Counted from the first letter of the stretch, positions 47,325 through 56,259 are shown. The stretch: DNA of 64,000 nucleotides from Candidatus Borrarchaeum weybense (GCA_019057385.1 JAHQJS010000004.1:248001-312000), one strand, 5' to 3'. Notes: a model not told the origin generated them from the letters alone. Made by a program: numbers and translations.

Positions 47325-48455
47325 TTAAATGGCAATACCGACCAGACTACCTATGATGTATGTAATTATCGCTGCACCAGTACCGATCAAAAACATCTCA
47401 ATTCCGCTCTTCCAGGGGTTTCTTCCGGTCGCAAGTGTTCTGCCTATACCAATGAAGAAAAAGCCTCCCAGGCTCATTATAATTGAAATGTAGAACGCCC
47501 AAATACCAGGAAATATTATCCATGGAACAATAGGGATAAGAGCACCAAACGTAAAAAAGATACCAGAAGTTATTCCTGCTTTAAGTGGGCTTCCTAACTC
47601 CTCTGGAGCAAATCCTAATTCCTCACGTGCCATAGTGTCAAGGGCTGATCCTTTATCTGTAAAAATCTGTTTTGCCATCTCCCTAGCATGCTCTGGGTCA
47701 ACACCCTTCAATTCGTATCTTAGAGCTAACTCTTCCATTTCCAACTCTGGCATTGCAGTTATTTCGTATTTTTCCATTTCAAGGTGCTTTTCCATTACTT
47801 CTTTTTCAGCACGTGTTGAAACAAATGCACCTGCAGCCATACTTATTGCTCCAGCAATCGCTCCAGCAACACCTGCAAGTAAAACTATGGTATTTCCTAC
47901 TGCAGCACCGCTAACGCCAGCGACAAGGCTGAATGTTGATAATAATCCATCATTCATGCCGAAGATTGCGTCACGAATAGAACCGCCACCATGATGCCAT
48001 CTTTCCCCTGCAATAGGATCATCTTCAAATTGTCCACTCATTTCAGAGAGCACGGCAAAATGACTTTTTTCGTCTATTGCTATGGAACTTAGATTCTCTT
48101 TGAGTCCTTTTTCTATAGCTTCCGATGCATGCTTTGCATAGCCTGCTATAGCCTCATCTTCTCCTCTCACAAGGCTTCTTAAAAGAGACGTATGACCAAA
48201 TATTCTTCCAAAAAGACTAAGGAATCGTGTTCTCCATCTTGGCTTGAATTTTAGTTTGGTTGTATCAACTCCTAGCTTCTCCATTTCTATCTCTAGTAAC
48301 TCGGCATGCCCTTTCTCAATTTCAGCTAGTTTTTTGTAAACATTTTTCTTCTTCAGATCTGTTTCACTTGAAGCCATCTGTTCATACAACATCGATGCTT
48401 CTTTCTCATCGTTCCAACTGTCTATCAAGAATTTCTTCAGTTGGGATTCATTCAT
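47325..48455 (-). CDS. Rubrerythrin-like/VIT1 (CCC1) fusion, probable iron or manganese transporter
   Basis: 376 aa. The N-terminal ~140 residues are a ferritin-like four-helix bundle with di-iron ligands (NDEKEASMLYEQM, AEIEKGHAELLEIE, RGEDEAIAGYAKHA, AIDEKSHFAVLSEM: paired ExxH motifs). The C-terminal VIT domain follows: GSIRDAIFGMNDGLLSTFSLVAG, then AISMAAGAFVSTRAEKEVMEK, a metal-binding helix region and three more membrane helices ending LVGIAI. Members of this Er-VIT type (MbfA-like) export iron or manganese and protect against oxidative stress. The erythrin part likely senses or loads metal. Confidence 0.9.
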   Translation of the reverse strand: MNESQLKKFLIDSWNDEKEASMLYEQMASSETDLKKKNVYKKLAEIEKGHAELLEIEMEKLGVDTTKLKFKPRWRTRFLSLFGRIFGHTSLLRSLVRGEDEAIAGYAKHASEAIEKGLKENLSSIAIDEKSHFAVLSEMSGQFEDDPIAGERWHHGGGSIRDAIFGMNDGLLSTFSLVAGVSGAAVGNTIVLLAGVAGAIAGAISMAAGAFVSTRAEKEVMEKHLEMEKYEITAMPELEMEELALRYELKGVDPEHAREMAKQIFTDKGSALDTMAREELGFAPEELGSPLKAGITSGIFFTFGALIPIVPWIIFPGIWAFYISIIMSLGGFFFIGIGRTLATGRNPWKSGIEMFLIGTGAAIITYIIGSLVGIAI

Positions 48456-48630
48456 TCGAATTCCTCGCCTGTGAATAGGATGCCCTCTCTTTTAATTTTA
48501 ATCATTTCGTCAAGAACATTCCACTGTCATATTTTTTATGCCAATGAAAGAATTTAGTTGAAGAAAATAATTGAAGACAGATGCTCAAAAATGATATTTC
48601 GTTTAACTTCATTTTCAGTGCATCTTTCCA

Positions 48631-49407
48631 TTAATCGGCTACATATCTAGGATACGTTTTTTTTGCATCTTGAGCAATTTTTAGGTCGATTTCTCGCGTG
48701 ATGAAGGGCTCTTGATCTGAAGTTACGCCCAGAACGTTACCTTCAGGGTCAATGATCCAACCCTGTCCTCCAAATCTTATATTTTTGTTCTGAGTATCTT
48801 CTCCAGTACGATTTGATGATAGATTATATGCCCCTCCAATCATTGCTGAGACTCTTCCGGCAGCAAGCCACTTATCTCTGGTAATTACTTTAGTTGCACG
48901 TGGATTTACAATAATATGTGCACCTTGTTTACAATAACTCCTACTAAGCTCCATGAACCAAATTTCTGTACAGATTACAAAGCCAATCCGTGCTTCACCA
49001 CATAACACAGTTGTATAGTCTTTTGTTCCAATATCGTACCAAGAGGCTTCCCAATATTCTTTTTGATCTGGTACATTATGTTTTTGATGAAACTCAATAA
49101 TTTCGTCATTTTCGGACCAGACAAATGCTTTGTTGTAGCGTTTGTCGCCCTCATTGACCGGTCTAGTACCAAGTACGTAAGGGCATTTTAATTCATGAAG
49201 ACGTTTCATCCATCCATCGTGCGCTAGAATAGCAGCCTGCCATTGTTCATTATTAAACTCAGGTCTAGCAGCAAACCATTCATAGAACGGCATTTCTGGC
49301 AGTAGCACTAGGTTACTTTTTTCTTGTTGAACATGTGCCTTTAGCATTTTCCAGTCTTTCGTAAATAAATCAGGTTTGTTATTTAATTGGCAGACGGTGA
49401 TCTTCAT
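48631..49407 (-). CDS. Carbon-nitrogen hydrolase (nitrilase superfamily)
   Basis: 258 aa. The catalytic triad is visible in canonical order: Glu38 in LLPEMPFYEW, Lys109 in FHQKHNVPDQ, and Cys146 in IGFVICTEIWF. The fold segments YVLGTRPVNEGDKRYNKAFVW and INPRAT-like VNPRATKV agree with the family. Such enzymes cleave amides or nitriles; substrates range from omega-amides to carbamoyl-amines and cannot be read here. No secretion signal. It stands alone, with gaps of 175 and 237 bases on either side, reading away from the AbrB/PIN genes. Confidence 0.88.
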   Translation of the reverse strand: MKITVCQLNNKPDLFTKDWKMLKAHVQQEKSNLVLLPEMPFYEWFAARPEFNNEQWQAAILAHDGWMKRLHELKCPYVLGTRPVNEGDKRYNKAFVWSENDEIIEFHQKHNVPDQKEYWEASWYDIGTKDYTTVLCGEARIGFVICTEIWFMELSRSYCKQGAHIIVNPRATKVITRDKWLAAGRVSAMIGGAYNLSSNRTGEDTQNKNIRFGGQGWIIDPEGNVLGVTSDQEPFITREIDLKIAQDAKKTYPRYVAD

Positions 49408-49644
49408 ATTTTATCCACTCTAGTTAGTTTTGCCCCATATTTTGTAAAAGGAATGTTAAAAACTATCTTTTACCTATTTTGGTTTTTGAATTGCATCAAA
49501 CTCCTCTTTCATGCAATTCATAACTTATAAAAAATTATTTTTAATTTCCTAAAATTGATATTAACAGAAATCACGTCAATTTGCTCTTGAAACCATCTAC
49601 TCAAATATTAACTGAAAAAAATGAAATAAAAAAACTTTAAAGTT

Positions 49645-50061
49645 TCATTTGTTTTGTAATAGTTCTAGCATTTCACCAATTGTTATAATTTTTAGTTCTC
49701 TGAATTCCTTTAAGGCTAAAAGATGTTTATCACCTGTCACAATATATTCTGCTTTTCCATCATACGCTGTTCTTAACACAATATCGTTATCGGGGTCTTC
49801 TTTTATAACCTCAAAATTTGACTTTATTATTATGAAATGTGCTAGACTTGCTAAAGCTCTTGTAAATTCAGCGATTTCCCTTTCGTCTACATATTCTTGA
49901 AAATACTCTCGACTAGCTACATTTATGAATTCATTAAGGATTTCTATTGATAGAATTAGCATAAATTTATTCTTGTAGGCTTGACGTAAAAGTGTTCTAG
50001 GTTTACCTTTACTGATTAAGGCGGAGATTAAGACATTGGTGTCCAGGAGCACTCTGAGCAT
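49645..50061 (-). CDS. PIN-domain protein, putative toxin
   Basis: 138 aa. PIN acidic residues are in place: LLDTNVLISALIS (Asp7), SIEILNEFINVA (Glu41), EDPDNDIVLRTAY (Asp pair) and YIVTGDKHLL (final Asp). The LLDTNVLISAL ... IVTGDKHLL pattern is that of the COG1569/PIN_3 putative toxin group. It would cleave RNA. It lies 16 bases downstream of the AbrB-type gene in the same minus-strand row. The expected antitoxin is that neighbour. Activity is inferred from family only. Confidence 0.85.
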   Translation of the reverse strand: MLRVLLDTNVLISALISKGKPRTLLRQAYKNKFMLILSIEILNEFINVASREYFQEYVDEREIAEFTRALASLAHFIIIKSNFEVIKEDPDNDIVLRTAYDGKAEYIVTGDKHLLALKEFRELKIITIGEMLELLQNK

Positions 50062-50077
50062 TCATCTACGCCTTTTT

Positions 50078-50347
50078 TCACTTTTCCTTTCTATAGTTTT
50101 GAATCTCTTCTAGAATTTCATCTTCTGTTAGCTTACGCTTGTCCGCTGATTTTTTATCTATCTCATCCCATAGAGTTTCCAGTTCGCGTTCCACATCCGG
50201 CAGTTCAAGTCTCTTCATGATTATTGTGTCTCCATAACCATAAACCAATAATTTTGTCTCAGGTGTTAATCCAAGCATATCTCGCAGTTTTTGCGGGATG
50301 ATAACTTGTCCTTTCTCACTTATGGTAGTGATCTCAGGCTCACTCAT
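50078..50347 (-). CDS. AbrB/MazE-type DNA-binding protein, putative antitoxin
   Basis: About 89 aa from ATG at 50347 (MSEPEITTISEKGQV), which I prefer to the in-frame GTG nine bases upstream (it adds only MIW). SEKGQVIIPQKLRDMLGLTP is the hallmark swapped-hairpin AbrB domain; the C-terminal acidic/Lys-rich tail (EKRELETLWDEID-like, about 50-89) probably wraps the PIN toxin. It likely represses the operon as well. It sits between the Phd-like gene (80 bases upstream) and the PIN gene (16 bases downstream) on the same strand. Confidence 0.87.
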   Translation of the reverse strand: MSEPEITTISEKGQVIIPQKLRDMLGLTPETKLLVYGYGDTIIMKRLELPDVERELETLWDEIDKKSADKRKLTEDEILEEIQNYRKEK

Positions 50348-50427
50348 CCATATCACCGTCTGACAATATTATTTTACGCTCTTGTCTAAAAGATACGTTT
50401 ATTTCGCTTTTTTATAGCCTCAGAACA

Positions 50428-50640
50428 TTAATAAAGATGCTGATTCTCAGGAATTCCTTTCTTTAATCTCTCTTTGATTTCCTCAAAAGATAGTGTAATC
50501 TCATCTCGACGTTCAGCAATAATAGCGAGGTCATGTAGATCTGCCAAGAGTTCTTCATATTCTTGGATTGGAAGAACTACTGCTGTTTTTTGGCCGTTTT
50601 CGTCTACAATATATTTTGTTTGGGAGTTCGTGTCACTCAT
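50428..50640 (-). CDS. Phd/YefM-like antitoxin-type protein
   Basis: 70 aa. YIVDENGQKTAVVLPIQEYEELLADLHDLA fits the Phd/YefM or prevent-host-death layout (short strand, VVLPIxEYExLL helix), and ERRDEITLSFEEIKERLKKG is the usual disordered toxin-binding tail. AAGGA six to eight bases before the ATG supports the start. No ParE/RelE/Doc-type toxin follows; the next gene downstream on the strand is the AbrB-type gene. So it may be an orphan, or it may join AbrB and PIN in one row. Confidence 0.75.
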   Translation of the reverse strand: MSDTNSQTKYIVDENGQKTAVVLPIQEYEELLADLHDLAIIAERRDEITLSFEEIKERLKKGIPENQHLY

Positions 50641-50986
50641 GTTATCATCCTTCTAATCTTAGTAAGATCTAATTCGGTTAAATGTTTTGTCACTATATTT
50701 CAATAGGGATAATTGCGGCGATGCTAATTTTTGTGAGTTTTCAGTTATTAAATAGAAGGATTTTATGAGTTTAAGGAAGAGTAAACGGTTAGTTTTTTTG
50801 CTTCAAGAGTGCTTCTTTCTATAGTCATATATGTCTAAGTGCAGTATTATTTTTGCTAGGGTCGAAAGGAAAATTTAGAGCTAGTCACAAGTTTCCTCTG
50901 AAACCTAGACGAATTTGCCCTTATGATAAGTTTAAAGACTTAGAGTTGAGATCAAATTAATAGAAGTGTGATTGGAGGAAAAGGAA
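50641..50986. other. Intergenic region before the thioredoxin-NHL gene
   Basis: 346 bases between the divergent Phd-like gene and the NHLRC2-like gene. Both promoters should lie here. A TTTAAA at 50931-50936 could be the plus-strand TATA element. No open frame of note, no tRNA and no hairpin was seen. Confidence 0.5.
50974..50978 (+). promoter_or_regulatory. Ribosome binding site deciding the start of the NHLRC2-like gene
   Basis: GGAGG at 50974-50978 lies eight bases before ATG 50987. An in-frame TTG at 50972 would place this site inside the coding region, so ATG is the better start. Spacing and sequence are typical of an archaeal Shine-Dalgarno site. Confidence 0.7.
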
Positions 50987-52486
50987 ATGAGTTTTTTATT
51001 TGATCAAAACTTTACTAAAATGAAGGCACCTGAATTTCCTAAGTTTTTCGACTGGCTAAATACAGAAGAGGAGTTGTCTCTTGAAAAACTTAAAGGACAC
51101 GTCGTTGTTCTGGATTTCTGGACCTATTGTTGCATTAATTGTATGCATGCGCTCCCAGTCCTTGCAGAACTTGAGAAAAAATATGAACACAAGCCTGTTG
51201 TGTTCATTGGAGTGCATTCTGCCAAGTTTGAAAATGAGCAACTTACACAAAATATAGAGCTGGCCATTGCGCGCTATGAGATCTATCATCCAGTTGTTAC
51301 AGACGAGGAAATGACTATCTGGAGGAGTTATGGTGTTAATGCATGGCCTACTATCGTTATTGTAGACCCTAAAGGAGATATATTCTTTAGAAGATCTGGA
51401 GAGCCTCAAAAAGAGGCATTAGAAGACGTGATCGATATTCTCTTGGAGGAATATGCCAAGAAGGGAGTCCTCGCAAAAGAACCAATAGAAATTAAGTATA
51501 AACCTGTAGAGATCACATCAACACTAGCTTTTCCTGGGAAGATATCCATATCAGAGGATGGCAAGATCGCCTTAAGCGATTCTAACCACAATAGAATCCT
51601 TGTGACTGATCTTTCAGGGAAAATTGAACAGATCATCGGCAAAGGAGAGATTGGCTTCACGGATGGAGACTTTGAGACTGCTACTTTATTTAGACCGCAA
51701 GGTGTACTCTGGAAAGATGGAGATATTTTCGTTGCAGATACTGAAAACCATGCTTTGCGCAGAATAGATATGAAAAATCAAACAGTAATTACACTTGTAG
51801 GCACTGGAGAACAAGGTCCATGGCTTTCAGAAGGTGGGAAAGGCAGAGACATCGCCATTTCTTCCCCGTGGGATTTAGCCAGTAAAGATGATCTGATTTT
51901 CATTGCTATGGCTGGAAATCACCAAATTTGGGTGTACAATGTAGAAACTGAAATAGTTAGACGATTTGCGGGAAGTGGACGCGAGAATATAGTTGATGGA
52001 AAAAATCTTGAAGCACAGCTTGCGCAGCCAAGTGGGCTCTCGATATTCAGCAACAAATTGTACTTTGCAGATAGCGAGGTTTCAGCGATCAGAGAGGTAG
52101 ATCTTACACAAAAGCAGGTTAAAACAATAGTTGGTCAAGGGTTATTTGTATTTGGACATCAGGATGGCCCTGTAGACCAGGCACTATTTCAACATCCTCT
52201 AGGCGTCTTTGCAACCGTTAACAAGATTTATGTTGCGGATACTTATAACGGCGCTATCCGTGTAATTGACTTGATGACAAAAGAAGTTTCTAGTCTTATA
52301 GGAAAACCCGGAATGAAAACCGTTTGTAAGGTTGACGACCCTGACTGTGATAAATTAGGCTTATACGAGCCAAGCGATGTTGAATTATTTGATAATATGT
52401 TGTATATAACAGATACAAATAATCATCTTGTCAGGGTGTACGATCTGGAGAAAAATATTCTACAAACGCTTGATATTAGAGACTAG
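50987..52486 (+). CDS. Thioredoxin-like/NHL beta-propeller protein, NHLRC2-like
   Basis: About 499 aa. The N-terminal TlpA-like thioredoxin fold (about 1-150) has VLDFWTYCCINCMHALPVL, with CINC (Cys49, Cys52) as redox pair, and the cis-Pro motif NAWPTIVIVDP. Residues about 165-495 form an NHL-repeat beta-propeller (ADTENHALRRIDM, ADSEVSAIREVDL, ADTYNGAIRVIDL, TDTNNHLVRVYDL repeats). The whole layout matches NHLRC2 of animals and its bacterial relatives. It likely acts in thiol-disulfide chemistry on a bound partner. No signal peptide, so cytoplasmic. Confidence 0.88.
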   Translation: MSFLFDQNFTKMKAPEFPKFFDWLNTEEELSLEKLKGHVVVLDFWTYCCINCMHALPVLAELEKKYEHKPVVFIGVHSAKFENEQLTQNIELAIARYEIYHPVVTDEEMTIWRSYGVNAWPTIVIVDPKGDIFFRRSGEPQKEALEDVIDILLEEYAKKGVLAKEPIEIKYKPVEITSTLAFPGKISISEDGKIALSDSNHNRILVTDLSGKIEQIIGKGEIGFTDGDFETATLFRPQGVLWKDGDIFVADTENHALRRIDMKNQTVITLVGTGEQGPWLSEGGKGRDIAISSPWDLASKDDLIFIAMAGNHQIWVYNVETEIVRRFAGSGRENIVDGKNLEAQLAQPSGLSIFSNKLYFADSEVSAIREVDLTQKQVKTIVGQGLFVFGHQDGPVDQALFQHPLGVFATVNKIYVADTYNGAIRVIDLMTKEVSSLIGKPGMKTVCKVDDPDCDKLGLYEPSDVELFDNMLYITDTNNHLVRVYDLEKNILQTLDIRD

Positions 52487-52492
52487 AGCAAA

Positions 52493-52532
52493 TTTTTTTG
52501 TTAGATTTACTTTTTTATTTTTTTCTTTTTTT
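52493..52532 (+). terminator. Poly-T transcription terminator
   Basis: Long T runs (52493-52499 and most of 52511-52532) begin right after the NHLRC2-like stop and before the convergent pentapeptide gene. Archaeal RNA polymerase ends transcripts at such U-tracts without a hairpin. Judged by sequence only. Confidence 0.5.
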
Positions 52533-52546
52533 GAGTTTTATTCTCG

Positions 52547-53119
52547 TTACGTATTAGAAGCGGTTATTTCATAGTCTGAAGCTACATCTTCCAAAATAGT
52601 ATTCTTGAACCTAGTTCCATCTAAGATTGCACCACGAAGATCAGAACCTGTTAAATCTACATCTTCCATGTCGGTGTTAGTGAGATTAGCCTTACTTAAG
52701 TCACAATTAATCATTTTGGATCTGGAAAAATCAGCATTAGAAAAGTCTACTCCTTCAAAATTTGATCCTGAATAATCTGAATCTGTACTAAGACTACCAG
52801 TTAAATCGGTATTTCTTAAGTTTTGATTCCTGCAAAGGACTCCAACAAGATCTGCATAAGTGAGTGACGTATTCTCTAGATTTAGTTTTTCTAGGTTTGT
52901 ATGGCTTAGTTTGAGTTGTTCACCTTCAGAACCTTTGGCACCCACGTAAACTCCAAATATTGAACCTTCTTTCATGCCACCTTTAGTCACAAAAGTCTCC
53001 CATCTGCCACCTGAGTTTATAAATTTATGATGCTTTTCAAGTTCTATATCAAATTCTTCTTGAGTCATTGGTTCAGCTGATTCCCGTAAATGTACCATCA
53101 TTTCGTATATTCTTGCCAA
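52547..53119 (-). CDS. Pentapeptide-repeat protein
   Basis: 190 aa. Residues about 70-175 are A(D/N)LxN-type pentapeptides (LSHTNLEKLNLENTSLTYADL, then LRNTDLTGS, VDFSNADFSRS, ANLTNTDMEDVDLTGSDLRGA), forming a right-handed quadrilateral beta-helix. The N-terminal 60 residues are a different helical segment (EEFDIELEKHHKFI, GGRWETF). A GAGGT at 53127-53131, seven bases before the TTG at 53119, favours that start over later ATG codons. Such proteins often bind or mimic DNA or protein surfaces; the role here is unknown. Confidence 0.85.
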   Translation of the reverse strand: MARIYEMMVHLRESAEPMTQEEFDIELEKHHKFINSGGRWETFVTKGGMKEGSIFGVYVGAKGSEGEQLKLSHTNLEKLNLENTSLTYADLVGVLCRNQNLRNTDLTGSLSTDSDYSGSNFEGVDFSNADFSRSKMINCDLSKANLTNTDMEDVDLTGSDLRGAILDGTRFKNTILEDVASDYEITASNT

Positions 53120-53295
53120 GTGAAAGACCTCACCAAGCGGAAATAAACTTCCCGCCGTCTAATGTGGATGTATTTATTATTATTGCCATCCTAATAAACC
53201 TTCAAGAATTATTTATAACTAAAAGAAAAAACCTCTGAAAATTAGGAGTGAAGGATTTGTTTTCAATAAGCGAGGCGTCCAGAAAAGGAGTAACT

Positions 53296-54567
53296 ATGGA
53301 TAAACATGCACCTACGATCGAAAATCAATTATTAACTGAGACATTGCTATTCGATAACGTGTTGCTAGCATCACCTCACCTAACATTCGATTTTGTTTAT
53401 AAACGCATCTTACTTTTTGAAAACGAATTGTTTTTGTTTTTAATAGATACTGATGTGACCAAAACTGAGGAGTATCTCGATAGGTTGTACAATAGAACAA
53501 TAGAGGAAGAATTCCCTGAATACCCCTATCTCTCAGCACTTGAAAATGCTGCCTTTACTATGATGAGCCGAAGTGAATCAATAGCTCGGTATGCCAGCGA
53601 GTTTTATGGAATAGATAGTGCAAAAATCGGTGCATTAGAAAAATATGAAGGGATGTTGAAGTTTTATAAGATGCTTTCACCTCAGATCATAAATCGCCAA
53701 TATTCGCTTAAAGATTTACGTGATGCTTATTCGGACAACCCTTTCAAGGATAGAGAGAAGGTATTTGATATCGTTAAAGCACTTTTCGAACGAAATGAAG
53801 TAGAGTTTGAAAAGTTTTGGATGTTAGTCCCGGAGGATGAGAAAGAATTATCGTTTCGGACCATAAATAGAGCCCCTTTGATTTACGATGCTTGTTTTTT
53901 GCGAAAGAACAATAATGTCTTTCCAGTGATTAGTTGTTTCGAGGAAGCGCAAGACCTTAATCCACTATTTTTCGCAAATCTTAAAGAAGTAGAAACCATC
54001 CGTGAATACTTGAAAATCGTAAAAGAAGATAAAACGTGTAAAGAACTAATAGACGCTGGAATTGAAAAGGAAATTTCTACAATATTGAATTTTGAACTTG
54101 TCATACCACCTATTGAACTTGAAAATGATCAGATCTTGAAAATACGAAAGGCAAAGGAAATAGAAACTTTACGAACATCTTTAGCAGATCTTACAAAAAA
54201 CATTGAAACAGGAGAGTTCGAAAAGGCTTGTGCAATAAAAAAGGAACTTATCGAATCGGAATTGCCTGATAGCGTATCAACTATTATATTGGACTCCGTA
54301 AGAGAATTAACTAAATCAACCATTGAGACAATGAAAGTTTCTTATGGATGCACATTGGTTATTCCTCTAATGCTATTTCAGGGTCTCGAACGAGAGAAAA
54401 TCAGCTTAATACTAAATAAAGAGACAAATGAATACTTACGTAGTCACCCACATTTTTATGTTCAAGAGCATCGAGATGAATACAAGAGTTTTGGAATTCG
54501 ATCACTTCAGCTGTTGTTTGAGTCAGATAGCGGCACTGATTTTCATTTCTTCTTTTATAATTCCTGA
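53296..54567 (+). CDS. Protein of unknown function, 423 aa
   Basis: Soluble, acidic, rich in long helices; no signal or membrane segment. A GGAG at 53287-53290 five bases before ATG 53296 favours this start over the upstream GTG at 53248. Notable segments: LLTETLLFDNVLLASPHLTF near the start, AYSDNPFKDREKVFDIVKALF (around 165), IYDACFLRKNNNVFPVISCF (around 210) and LRTSLADLTKNIETGEFEKA, a possible coiled coil. No known motif was recognised. It converges with the next gene, 15 bases apart, which suggests a functional or ancestral pairing, unproven. Confidence 0.6.
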   Translation: MDKHAPTIENQLLTETLLFDNVLLASPHLTFDFVYKRILLFENELFLFLIDTDVTKTEEYLDRLYNRTIEEEFPEYPYLSALENAAFTMMSRSESIARYASEFYGIDSAKIGALEKYEGMLKFYKMLSPQIINRQYSLKDLRDAYSDNPFKDREKVFDIVKALFERNEVEFEKFWMLVPEDEKELSFRTINRAPLIYDACFLRKNNNVFPVISCFEEAQDLNPLFFANLKEVETIREYLKIVKEDKTCKELIDAGIEKEISTILNFELVIPPIELENDQILKIRKAKEIETLRTSLADLTKNIETGEFEKACAIKKELIESELPDSVSTIILDSVRELTKSTIETMKVSYGCTLVIPLMLFQGLEREKISLILNKETNEYLRSHPHFYVQEHRDEYKSFGIRSLQLLFESDSGTDFHFFFYNS

Positions 54568-54582
54568 ACGTTGTCGACGTGT

Positions 54583-55482
54583 TTACAAAGAGAGGTGATC
54601 TTTACAGATTTTCTCAGAAACAACCAGATAATTGACTTCATTTGCTTTCTTAAAGCGCTGTGAGTGTCTAAATGAACTTTTTCCAAATAGATCGTGAAGG
54701 TAGAACCTGTCGACTGGGGTGTCTTCTAATTTCCTAAAAGTTTCCCAAAGATTTGATAAAAAACTAATTGCTTCAATTTTGGATATTTCAGGATCTAACA
54801 TTTCTTTTTCGATCATATCTTCAGTAATTTGACTCACAGAAATTGAATTCTCAATCCTGAGATTTGCCGCAAATGAAGGAAATTCTTGTCTTGACTCTTC
54901 AAACATCTCATTTAAAATATCAAGACAATATCCGATGTTTTCATTTCTAGAGGCTAGCAGTAGAATATAGCCTTTTAAGTGTAGCCATGCAGCCTTGTCT
55001 CCTATAGTTTCCAAAATATTCTCAGGAAGATCGCCTTCAAATTTCATCTGAATAGTACTAAATCTTTCCTTAAGTTCGTCGATTTGATTCAAAATCTGCC
55101 CTTCTGCTGCGAGTGTCTTTAGATCTACATCAGGGAGTGATCTAATATATAATAACCTTTGAAATAGCCCTCGATATTCCTTTAACATCGATATAATTTG
55201 AGGTTCAGATGTTTCTATTACTCTTGACTTGATATTCCTTTCAATAGTTGTGAGGCTCATATTTTCTGCCATAAAATACATGTGTGATTCTGGCGGTACA
55301 TGATTTGGTCCAAAAAATGCATGATCTTCTCTTTTGAGGATGTCTCCCATAGTAACATCCTTATACTTGTCAGTATAGTTCCAAATTCTCCATGCTCTAG
55401 TTTCCTTTGGTTCATTTCCAGCTTTGATTGTAAACAATGTTAATTTAGGAAGTAAATTAGTTAGCTCTGTAAGCTTGTACAT
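54583..55482 (-). CDS. Protein of unknown function, 299 aa
   Basis: Soluble alpha-helical protein. GAGGG seven bases before the ATG at 55482 supports the start. Segments: TIKAGNEPKETRAWRIWNYTDKYK and HAFFGPNHVPPESHMYFMAENM early on (the FGPNH..PESH pattern is conserved-looking), TTIERNIKSRV, and a charged helical middle (LAAEGQILNQIDELKERF). No family was recognised. The gene is divergent from the TPR gene, with a perfect palindrome in between, and convergent to the 423-aa unknown gene. Confidence 0.6.
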   Translation of the reverse strand: MYKLTELTNLLPKLTLFTIKAGNEPKETRAWRIWNYTDKYKDVTMGDILKREDHAFFGPNHVPPESHMYFMAENMSLTTIERNIKSRVIETSEPQIISMLKEYRGLFQRLLYIRSLPDVDLKTLAAEGQILNQIDELKERFSTIQMKFEGDLPENILETIGDKAAWLHLKGYILLLASRNENIGYCLDILNEMFEESRQEFPSFAANLRIENSISVSQITEDMIEKEMLDPEISKIEAISFLSNLWETFRKLEDTPVDRFYLHDLFGKSSFRHSQRFKKANEVNYLVVSEKICKDHLSL

Positions 55483-55646
55483 GTCAGTTCCCTCTTCGTG
55501 AAAGAAATACAGTTTGTTATAATATTTTAAATTGATTTTTTAATTAATAGGATAATCTTCTACACAAGTGAAAAGAAAAACACAGATTTTACACAAAACT
55601 AGAACTAAAGCAATTGAAAGCAATATGAAAATGCAGGTACACATAA

Positions 55647-55662
55647 GTATACAATTGTATAC
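55647..55662. promoter_or_regulatory. Perfect 16-base palindrome, putative operator
   Basis: gtatacaattgtatac reads identically on both strands. It lies in the divergent gap between the 299-aa unknown gene and the TPR gene, about 110 bases before the TPR start and 165 from the other start. A homodimeric regulator site is a reasonable reading; no copy elsewhere was noticed. Confidence 0.4.
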
Positions 55663-55772
55663 CAAAGAAAGCAAAATGATGGAAACATCTTGAACTAATG
55701 TCAAAAACAAAATTGTTAAAGTTTAATTGATTGTGTAGATATTCCTAGATGATTTGATAAGAGGAACTTATA

Positions 55773-56198
55773 ATGTCGGTAGAAGAGCATCTTGAAAAAG
55801 GATATGAATATTTCAATCAAAATCAGTACAAAAAAGCTATCGAAGAATATGAAATGGTTCTTGAGATCCAACCTGAATATGCGGATGCGTGGTATTTCTT
55901 GGGTAAAACCTATGGAAGGTTAACCGAGTATGAAAAAGCAATAGAATGCTATCAAAGAGCAATCGAGATTGATCCTGATCTTGATGAAACATGGCTGTTC
56001 ATGGGATGGGCTTATTATAAACTAGATAGTCTTGAAAAAGCAATTGAGTGTTTTAAACTCGCAGTGAAAATTAATCCTAAATTAACCATAGCATGGTACA
56101 ATCTAGGACTTGTTTATGATACATTGCACGATCACGAAAAGGCAGTTGAATATTATAACAAGGCAGAAGAACTAACTTCTTCTGCTGATTCCAATTGA
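55773..56198 (+). CDS. TPR-repeat protein
   Basis: 141 aa made of four tetratricopeptide units of about 34 residues: YEYFNQNQYKKAIEEYEMVL, DAWYFLGKTYGRLTEYEKAI, TWLFMGWAYYKLDSLEKAIE and AWYNLGLVYDTLHDHEKAVE, with the usual W-LG-Y-A-Y-A-P pattern. Polar capping residues end in EELTSSADSN. A scaffold for protein-protein contact is the family expectation. AGAGGA upstream of the ATG gives a ribosome site. Partner unknown. Confidence 0.92.
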   Translation: MSVEEHLEKGYEYFNQNQYKKAIEEYEMVLEIQPEYADAWYFLGKTYGRLTEYEKAIECYQRAIEIDPDLDETWLFMGWAYYKLDSLEKAIECFKLAVKINPKLTIAWYNLGLVYDTLHDHEKAVEYYNKAEELTSSADSN

Positions 56199-56259
56199 GT
56201 TAAAAGAAATAACAGTCGTTTAAATCTAAGTTAGCAATGAGTTTTCGTTGCAAAATCAT

